Assembly: GCA_013115135.1 (NCBI GenBank)
Contig: JABANP010000136.1
Location: 54,194-118,193, forward strand
Source: Perkinsus olseni
Lineage: Eukaryota > Perkinsozoa > Perkinsida > Perkinsidae
Reading direction: 5' to 3'
DNA length: 64,000 nucleotides
Shown: positions 56,328 to 64,000 of the stretch, one piece after another
How positions within the stretch are numbered: position 1 is the stretch's first letter
Layout: every line of letters begins with the position of its first letter
Position numbers and translations under genes: made by a program
The notes under the pieces: generated by a model
What the model was told of the DNA's origin: nothing
Databases searched by the model: none
Seen by the model: only the letters and a program-made list of their open reading frames with translations

Positions 56328-58228
56328 TTAAAACTTAGACCTCATAATTGACACCATCGAGCTCATATCAGCAACAGCATTCCGCCACTTTCCTTGCACA
56401 CCGTTCCCTTCCGGTTTCCTCAGGATCGAACCACCGGACGGCGGGCCTGCGAGGCGCTCGAAAGCCAGTCCAGCTCGACTTAGCCGTTTGAGCATTCTTT
56501 CGGCATCGAACGCGTACGCCGGGGTAACAACACCCCAGTGGCCATCGACGCCTTCCCCTTGTAGAAGTGCAACAGCTGCCTCCGATATCATCAAAGCCGT
56601 CTCGTCGTAACCAGGATCGCTGCCGCTTAGCTGCAACCAAAGATTTTCGCCGGACTCGCCAACGGCGTGGACGACATACTTGAACCACGATCGGGACCGG
56701 GCCAGGGGATCCGGGCCCTGGCCGGGCCGCGGCAGCTTCCCCCTTTCAATCAGAGATTGACGAATCTCGGCGTTGGGAACAGACGCATGCTTTTTTGCAG
56801 TTTTTTCATCAGAAACGCACAGAGCCTCTCCGTAGGAGAAGCGCTGTCCCTTCAGACTCGCCGTACGACGAACCACCCTTGTATTGATGGAAGCCATCCC
56901 GAACGGAGCCAACCAGCAGCCCAGCCCTTCGCTGCGGCCGACCGGATGCTCGTCCACTTCAACTGGCGAACCCGGCGTCGGTCTTCCGCCGAGACAGAAG
57001 GGATCCGCTGCCTCAACAACCCCTTCCATCGCGATACCCGACTGAAGCGTGCCGCCGCTGGCAGCGCCCTGCATCGACACAAATGCCTCCGCCCGCACCA
57101 ACGGGGACTTCAAAATTTTCTCCGAGAGACCGACCAGGAGGTCCGCCGGCTGCGAGTCAAAACCACAGAAATTGACGATGAAGGTTTTCTTCGTTTTCGC
57201 GTCTTCGTGAAGAGGGAGGAGATCTCGAGCAACCCAAGGTGTCTCGCCGGTGATGTCGCAGTAGTGGGTCCCACAGGCAATGCACACACGAACAAGCGGG
57301 GTACCTGAAGCGATTCAGGCTTAATAATGGGACGCAAATCAGACAACAGAATTCCTCATCAATCAGGCATCTTAAATGATAGGACGCCTATCGCTGATGA
57401 AAGTGGCGCAAAGAGGGGGACTAGTTGTACGGAAGGGAAATCTAATAGAGCAATTATTTCTGGATTGATAACGAAGTTCCTGACAAGTCCTCCTTTCCGG
57501 TGATTAAAGTTTAGCTTCTTCAGCCCCGAGAAAATGATCGAATAAGACATGAAGAGCGTGAGAGCTGGCTCACCTATTTTCATAAACGGTCCTGCCGCTG
57601 AGATGACAACTTTTGCGCGCGCCACAATGCCGTGGAGGGCGGCCTCGTCCTTCAGACTGGGGATAGTGCACTAGAAAGAGAACGGATGCTGAGCGCTCTA
57701 TAGTAACACAACGGAATGCTGCACAAACGATGGTGACCGAAGATATTGAAGGAACGCCAGTAAACGAAGAATTTCAATCATCCCTGTGGCATGCGAACGA
57801 TGAGACCACTCGGGGATCGTTGCCAGATGCTACGAAAAATCACGACACGCCCGCGCCTCGAGACAAGCCGCGCTCGTGTAAACAATACTAGTTGTAGTAA
57901 TGGTTAGACTACTTCTTCTTCCTCGAAAGACATATGATAACGGAGAGAAGAGAAGGGAAGCAGCAATGAGCGCTTACCACGTCAAAGTTGGCGTTATGAT
58001 GTCTACTGGCCAGGGTGTTGAGACGTATCTTGTCTCGACCCACGAGAGTAACGTTGAGGGTCGGGTAGTTGTAGGCAAGATACGCAACAATCTGGGAACA
58101 ATGCACCAACTACAAAGGCGCTAGTGGTGGTAACTCACCAAGGAGCCGGTAAAACCCGTGGCACCGAAGAGGGCAATATCGACCGGACGCGTAGTGCTCG
58201 GAGGAGATGGAGCGTTGGCCATTGGCAT
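56328..58228 (-). CDS. Saccharopine-dehydrogenase-like (trans-acting enoyl reductase type) oxidoreductase, copy A
   Basis: Exons 58228-58139, 58091-57978, 57670-57574 and 57304-56328 join in frame to 425 aa. The N-terminus has the Rossmann signature DIALFGATGFTGSL, then YNYPTLNVTLVGRDK. Later come CTIPSL, AKVVISAAGPFMKIG, CIACGTHYCDITGETPW and FCGFDSQPADL, all typical of the SCCPDH / enoyl reductase family (human SCCPDH has similar GATGFTG, GP, H-Y-D-ISGE and GFDSIPAD motifs). The substrate is unknown; family members act on lipids or lysine-pathway intermediates with NAD(P)H. The gene is intact. Copy B follows upstream in tandem with identical exon phases and lengths for exons 2 and 3 (114 and 97 bp). 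Confidence 0.88.
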
Positions 58229-58825
58229 ACCGAAAGGACCACTGACAAGCGGTAGTTCGACTGAGCTGAGCGACCCCTGTGAACATTCGGAAACGTATCC
58301 GCCACAATGTCCCGAATTTTGTGCAATGTCTCCAAGCTAGACGAGGGGTTGCTTCTCAGTCGGCCAGGAAATTTCCACAACTGCCTTTTTAGAATACAGC
58401 AAGTGAACACGATAGAGATGAAACCACTGTTTCCGCATTGCATCGATTTCATCCGAGAAAGAAAACCGGTTCTCCATGGCCTCCGAGAGCTTTCACTGGC
58501 TCTTCCACAACTGCTTCAGACAGCTCATAGGGCTGTTGCAAATGCAAGACAGTTATCAGCACCGACGGCGGTATCGTCACGAAACCGCTGAGTCCACCAG
58601 CACGAGCAACGCAAACGTCGACAGTGATTGCGTCCATCAACTGAGCTAGTGCCCCTGGATTGGACGGGTGCCCCCGACGGCAGAACTCGACGCCTTGCTG
58701 GTCTCGGAGAAGTCAATAACTCTTTGAATCTGTCATAAGATCAGCTAATACTTTATGGAATCGACTACTTATAATAGAGGTGCGTCCCGCACGCCTAAGG
58801 GCCCTGTGCGGACTTTGAATCATCC

Positions 58826-60817
58826 TCAACCTCCCACGGAACTCATATCAGCGACGGCTTGGCGCCACTTCCCCTGCACTTCATTCCCTGCCGGTTTGCT
58901 TAAGATCGTTCCTCCTTCTGGGGCGCCGGGAAGGCGTTTGTAGACCAGGCCAGCTCGACTATGGCGTTTGAGCATCTTTTCGGCATCGAACGCGTACCCT
59001 GGGGTAACGACACCCCAATGGCCGTCGACACCTTCCCCTCGTAAAAGCGCAACAGCGGCCTCCGATATCATCAGAGCAGTCTCGTCATAGCCAGGATCGC
59101 CGCCGCTTAGCTGCAACCAAAGATTCTCGCCAGACTCACTAACGGCGTGGACGACATACTTGAACCATGACCGGGTGCGTGAGAGAGGGTCCGGGCCCTG
59201 GCCAGGCCGAGGCAGCTTCCCTTCCTCAACCAGTGCTTGACGAACCTTCGCGCTCGGAACAGAGGCGTGCTTTTTTGCAGTTTCTTCATCAGAAACGCAC
59301 AAAGCCTCTCCATAGGGGAAGCGCTGTCCCTTCAAACTTGCCGTACGTCTTACAACTCGAGTATTGATGAATGCCATAGTGAAAGGAGCCAGCCAGCAGT
59401 CAAGTGTCTCACTGCGGGCGACCGGATGGGCGTCGACCTCAGGTGGCGAGCCCGGCGACGGCCCTCCGCCGAGACAGTAGGGATCAGCAGCCTCGGGAAA
59501 CCCTTGCATTTCGAGTCCAGATTGGACCGTCCCGCCACTGGCCGTGCCTTGCATCGACACGAATGCCTCCGCCCTCGCCAATGGAGACTTCAAGATATTC
59601 TGGGCTTGGCCGACGAGAAGGTCTGCCGGTTGGGAGTCGAAACCGCAGAAATTGACGATGAAAGTTTTGTTATTTTTTGCGGCTTCGTGCAAAGGGAGGA
59701 GATCTCGAGCCACCCAAGGAGTCTCTCCAGTGGTATCACAGTAGTGGGTGCCGCAGGCGATACAGGCACGAACGAGAGGCGTTCCTGAGGGGAAGTGAGC
59801 TAACTGCTGTCGTAGCCGTGGTCTACGACCCGTAGAGCATATCAAACGAGGATAGTATCTTTTCAACCCTATTCCTCCATTGCATGCATCAACCTAAGAT
59901 GCCGTGATACAGTCTCATGAGTATGCTTGAGTGCGGTAGTTCGCGGAGGCACCACGTCCACCGACCCTACGCTATCAACAGAACCGCGACGTTCCGATAG
60001 ATTATCGGCATCGTTGACGGCGGGAATGAGAAGGACGATCACCAACGCGACCATTAGCTCGCGGCAGTCCAGTAGCAGCAATACAATTCCCAATGACATT
60101 CATCGACACGGAGATGCTGTAGAGATTCGGTAGCTTTCGCAGTAGCCCCAACGAGTCCGATAAGGCCGCACTCTACGGCTGACTCACCAATCTTTATGAA
60201 TGGTCCAGCAGCTGAGATAACGACTTTGGCGCGCACCACGATATTCTGGACGGCCTGCTGATCATCCATACTAGGAATAGTGCACTGAAGGGAGAAGGGC
60301 GGTATGGCAGTGCAGAACAGCATCAGAGAGGAGGCTACCACTCAACGAAAAAGGGCTACACGGGAATCCACACCGGCGGTGGTGGCGGGGAATGTGGTAA
60401 AGACGAGTGCTGTCGTGTCGAAGGCTCGCCACTGTTTGTGAGATTGTCTCCTGCCAGGATCAAGTGAATTGCCATTGATCTATTAAAACGTTATTGAGAT
60501 AAGCCTCTCCAATATCCTGGCTTGTGCTGCGCGGATTACAGCGAGTCAGAAGGGATACAACGCGCAGTACGAAGGTTAAGATCGGCAAGACCTACCACGT
60601 CAAAATTGGCGTTATGATATCTACTGGCGAGGGCACTGAGACGTGTCTTATCTCGACCCACGAGAGTGATGTTGAGGGTCGGATAGTTGTAGGCAAGGTA
60701 CGCGGCGATCTGACAAGATACCACTGATAGACGGCACTAGCAACGTCCCCCTACCAGAGAGCCGGTGAAGCCTGTGGCACCGAATAGAGCGATATCAACC
60801 GGGCGTTTAGCCGACAT
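58826..60817 (-). CDS. Saccharopine-dehydrogenase-like oxidoreductase, copy B
   Basis: Exons 60817-60755, 60709-60596, 60284-60188 and 59784-58826 give 410 aa without frame break. The start MSAKRPVDIALFGATGFTGS is shorter than in copy A. Motifs parallel copy A: LVGRDKTRLSALASR, CTIPSMDD, AKVVISAAGPFIKIG, CIACGTHYCDTTGETPW and FCGFDSQPADLL. The last exon ends KWRQAVADMSSVGG instead of SSMVSIMRSKF. The third intron (about 403 bp) carries the motif pair GTATCTTTTCAACC ... GCATCAACCTAAGATGC at 59,848-59,905. Confidence 0.88.
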
Positions 60818-62453
60818 GAAACTGGAAACGAAACGCTGAAGAAGGGATGGGTCATGACGGAGTAGCCATTATCAGGACATCAGAACACTCTCATGCATCT
60901 GAGTTAACTCCAACGATAAGAAAAGAGATGCACAGAGAGAGCCTCGAGTGAGCGTGCAACTGCGAAACGGTTGCGAGAGTTCCTCCTCAGAGAATACAGT
61001 TTCCCCTCAGAACGAATGGTCCATTCAGGATTTGAGCTGGAGGGACACTTTACAGGGTGATGCGTACGCGTACACATGCACGCGTGCGCTGCCAGGGATA
61101 GAATGAAGAATAGAGTGCTTATCGGAGACTAATTCAACGTAGTAGCAGTGAATGCTGCAGTAAAGCAGCCGGTGGCATTGCAGTACTAACGTGCAGTTCA
61201 TACAAATAGTTAAACTCATGTCGTCTCCACAGAAACCTTAACGAAAGCCGCGAAAGGGCAAAGCCAGCAGAGTGCAACTTGATGAACCTCAAACACAAAG
61301 CCCATCTGCCTTGAGAAACCTAATTAATAATTCATTGCCACCTAGCAGGCTTTGCATCGACCAGCTGGGCCGTGTTATCAGTGAGATCTCTACTGAGAGT
61401 CTGTCGATGGACATTCCAATCGAACTTCAAACCATTCATAGGTTGTCGTCTCCTCAGCGCCTGACCAACACTGATGTATCATCAGGCCGTCTCCGCAGCG
61501 CATACGTGAGAAAGTTTCGTTTTTTCTCGACTCATCGAGCCACGTTACGCGCAACCGGGATTGCCTCGTCTGTGAACTGTTCTGGTGAAGATCCCCCTGA
61601 GAAGTCTTCATCGTGAGTCAAGACTCTACACGGAAGCCTAATAAGCCTCGCTCTCTCATAACTAACGAGGACTCCACAATGTGGATCGCACCATCTCTGC
61701 ATAACAAACAGACGTTCGTGACGCCGAAAACCCCAGGCGCGGGTAGTGGTCATCATGATAAACCTTTTTCGCAAGTATTATAGTTATACGTTGTGACGTT
61801 GCGAATCATCAGAGAACTAAATTGAGTTGTGTACTTGCTCCAACGCCCGGTGGTCATGTCATGTCCTTCGAATGCTTCGAAAACCGCATCAGCCAGGGTC
61901 CTCATATCAGAATCGGCAGTTCCATCCTGGCACTGACTGATAACTCTCTGCACCGCTCACTGGGTCTCACGTTAATCCGATCCTTGATTGACAGAATCGA
62001 GGGAACAGGTCCCCAACTGATCTTACCTAGGAGACAAAAACCGACGACCGGGTCGCAGGGAGCGTTGATGATAAAAAATAACAATTTTCATTGAACATGC
62101 GTCTGCGCGTCTACGAAGACCAGCCGTACATTGTTTCCTTCCTGTAACGTCAACGTATTCATCCGTGCCACCAACACGAGCCTGTCAGCATATGAGCAAC
62201 TGAACAGATCAGGGGAAAATAGGATATCAACCATAGCGTAGGGGAGCACCTGATGATCGACAGAATGTCGATGTAGCTTTCCACAATGATTGTGGGAAGC
62301 ATTAGGACCGATGAGTGTCGCATTATTCGGAAGCTCTGAACTGAATAGCCTCACTTTCAGACTATTGGATTGGTAGATCTTGAGCTTTCCCCTCCCAGTC
62401 GGTCCGATACTCACTACCGTAGCGCATTGCAGCATTGTCATATTGTCAGTGAC
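60818..62453. other. Intergenic stretch, nothing recognised
   Basis: Several overlapping ORFs on both strands (e.g. 62,088-62,612 minus, running into the MITE) have no domain or splice support. No RNA gene seen. Confidence 0.45.
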
Positions 62454-62766
62454 CAGGGTGGCCCAGCGAGGAAGAATGCTATTCTTTCTTACCGGTAATT
62501 CCGGAAAATCCCGGGAAGGAAGAATACTCAATATTCCCTGGAAGAATAGTCGTGATTTCTTCTGGGTATTTAGGTGCTTCATTTCAATGTTTCGACTTGA
62601 CGGAGCAGCCATGACAGGCGGTTATGCGCGCCGATGGCGCGCGAAGAAAAGTTGGGGGCTTGCTTTAATGGGGAATAATGCATTCTTTCTTCCCGGCTAT
62701 ATTCCCGGGAAGAGGAAGAATGATCCATTCTTCCCACTTTTGGGCCTCCACTTTTGGGCCACCCTG
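62454..62766. mobile_element. hAT-type MITE
   Basis: The ends are CAGGGTGGCCCA (62,454-62,465) and its reverse complement TGGGCCACCCTG (62,755-62,766). The 8-bp direct repeat TCAGTGAC flanks both sides (62,446-62,453 and 62,767-62,774). CAGGG-type ends and 8-bp duplications define hAT elements. The 313-bp interior has GGAAGAAT / ATTCTTCC motifs in both orientations and no transposase. Confidence 0.88.
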
Positions 62767-62857
62767 TCAGTGACACTGACTTAGTCTACTAACGGGGTGA
62801 GGGTCTATCTGACCTGTGCCTGTAACAAAGTTACCACTACAGTAGCAGCTGCACGGT

Positions 62858-63166
62858 TCAACAATGCATCGGTTGCCTATGTATCGAGCGACACTGTAGT
62901 ACAGTACTACCTGTAGCAACTGTACTATTCGACACTGTATCGGTTGCAACTGTACCAAAAGGTACTATACCTGCAGCAACTGTACGGTTCGACACCATAC
63001 TAAATGACACTGTATTGAGTGCAACGAGACGAACTGACACTGCACCATAAGACACAAAATGAGTTGCAACTGTAACATTCGACACTGTACGACTTGCAAC
63101 TGCACCATATGTCACAAGATGAAAGTCGGTTGAACCGTTTATTCTTGTACCACTTTCGCTGCGCAC
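62858..63166 (-). CDS. ORF of tandem 10-residue repeats
   Basis: The frame repeats about seven times with a 10-residue (30-bp) period of pattern x-x-T/A-V-A/S-x-x-x-V-S (YGAVASRTVS, NVTVATHFVS, YGAVSVRLVA, LNTVSFSMVS, NRTVAAGIVP, FGTVATDTVS, NSTVATGSTV). The DNA units contain GCAACTGTAC and GACACTGTA. It may be a beta-strand repeat protein exon or merely a degenerate minisatellite. Its Met start MRSESGTRINGSTDF has no signal peptide. Confidence 0.4.
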   Translation of the reverse strand: MRSESGTRINGSTDFHLVTYGAVASRTVSNVTVATHFVSYGAVSVRLVALNTVSFSMVSNRTVAAGIVPFGTVATDTVSNSTVATGSTVLQCRSIHRQPMHC

Positions 63167-63169
63167 CAG

Positions 63170-64000
63170 TTATGACCTGTACCAGTTGACACTGCACGAT
63201 ATGATGCTCACCCGGATATGTGCCCCAGGCTCGGGCCCCCGGCTGCAGGGTTCGCAGTCAACGAACAACGCCGTTCCGGCTCCTATTCGAGCTCGCCGAG
63301 CTCAGCTCGGCAATGCCGTTCGGTATCTCGGTTAGCCACAGAGTTGAACGGACTGTGAACTCATCGAAAGTTTGCCCGTATCTCATCATCATCAGGAAGC
63401 ACTGCGTGGCCTGTTAGAGGTATCAAAAGCCGATATGTACCGCGCTTATTGCACGCGCGCGATGCGCCTGACAAGCTTAAACCTATTACAGCGGTCATCT
63501 TGCTATCGGCATTTCCTCTGCCCCCACACAGGCCTCCACCATGCGTATCCATTGCATCAATAAACTGCCTAAGAAGGCCAAACGCACAACTTTCCAGGGA
63601 AAAACCGAGGATTCTTCCCAAGGGAAATATCTCCCGGAAATCCCTTGGGGAGAAATTTCCCATTTTCCCAGTGGAGAAACTCTCGGCAGGAGGTACCCTG
63701 CCTTCGTTCCACCGCCTCTCCCCCCAGTCAGGGCCGGAGTCCCCGGGACGGGAGGAGGGACGATCCGGATGTGTCTCGCGTGCCGGCTAAATTGCTCTGG
63801 GGTTTTGCTAATTTGGTCTGGGGTTTTACTCAGAATTCTGATACGGATCCGGGCGGGCGAGGGTGGTAGTGCGGGTTAGCGCGGAAGGACCGCTCGAATT
63901 TTCGGCTCATAAATTTCCTCCCATACGCCCTCCGCCATATTGTGGATGTTACTTGAGACAACTCTCGCTTAGCGATACTCTCTGCGTAAATAGTTGGTGA
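63170..64000. other. Window end, no convincing gene
   Basis: ORFs near 63,449-63,879 overlap in all frames over a block with GGGAAA/TTTCCC inverted repeats (63,590-63,680). No domain recognised. Confidence 0.45.

Noticed and set aside
1..64000. Bacterial operon, CRISPR array or phage
   Set aside because: Genes are intron-split with GT-AG junctions, no evenly spaced direct repeats were seen, and there are no ribosome-binding sites or operon spacing.
1..64000. Dinoflagellate/Perkinsus spliced-leader acceptor or SL gene
   Set aside because: I did not notice the CCGTAGCCATTTTGGCTCAAG-type leader sequence, whole or as a relict; my reading was not exhaustive, so this is only not seen.

Overview
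The window looks like nuclear DNA of a flagellated protist, most likely a perkinsozoan alveolate (Perkinsus-like). The lineage is an inference. What is seen: genes split by very short GT-AG introns (about 40-60 bp in calreticulin, the kinase and the secreted family) with occasional 120-400 bp introns that carry repeats; a eukaryotic tRNA-Arg; genes typical of a cell with ER, Golgi and a flagellum; several DNA-transposon and non-LTR remnants; and no bacterial operon layout. Most of the DNA is intergenic and full of short inverted repeats.

Layout. 0-8 kb: edge of a possible methyltransferase, an inverted-repeat element, one member of a secreted protein family (minus strand), a truncated retroposon at 6.0 kb and a 920 bp TIR element at 6.5 kb. 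8.3-13.6 kb: a MOK/MAK-like protein kinase and an ankyrin-repeat gene. 14.1-17.4 kb: two more members of the secreted family in tandem. 18-23.1 kb (minus): a long coiled-coil, possibly BAR-like, gene and an SFT2-like Golgi membrane protein. 25.6-28.5 kb: a CCDC13-like coiled-coil gene. 29.03 kb: tRNA-Arg(UCG). 31-33 kb (minus): an intact 395-aa orphan ORF and a decayed retroelement RNase H. 34-40 kb: poorly resolved orphan ORFs in palindrome-rich DNA. 41-46 kb: an acidic/Lys-Glu-rich membrane-type gene, a heptad-like repeat gene (FASTK/RAP-like flavour) and a GNAT acetyltransferase. 46.7-48.2 kb (minus): an OB-fold plus FtsJ-type rRNA methyltransferase. 48.6-50.2 kb (minus): calreticulin in ten exons. 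50.6 kb: a small RING-H2 protein. 52.9-60.8 kb: a segmental array of saccharopine-dehydrogenase-like reductases (two intact tandem copies and one broken tail) with a retroposon inserted in the broken unit. 62.4 kb: a hAT-type MITE with 8-bp target duplication. 62.9 kb: an ORF made of 10-residue repeats.

Two things stand out. First, several strongly conserved genes (kinase, calreticulin, FtsJ methyltransferase, CCDC13-like, SFT2-like, coiled-coil/BAR-like) read perfectly across splice sites except for single surplus bases that force a +1 frame change; in the kinase this falls between the T and E codons of the TEY activation motif. Assembly error, programmed frameshifting or RNA-level correction cannot be told apart here. 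Second, a conserved 14-bp motif TCRACCTAAGATAC, often preceded by its own partial inverted copy GTATCTT, recurs in introns and intergenic DNA and may mark introner-like elements.
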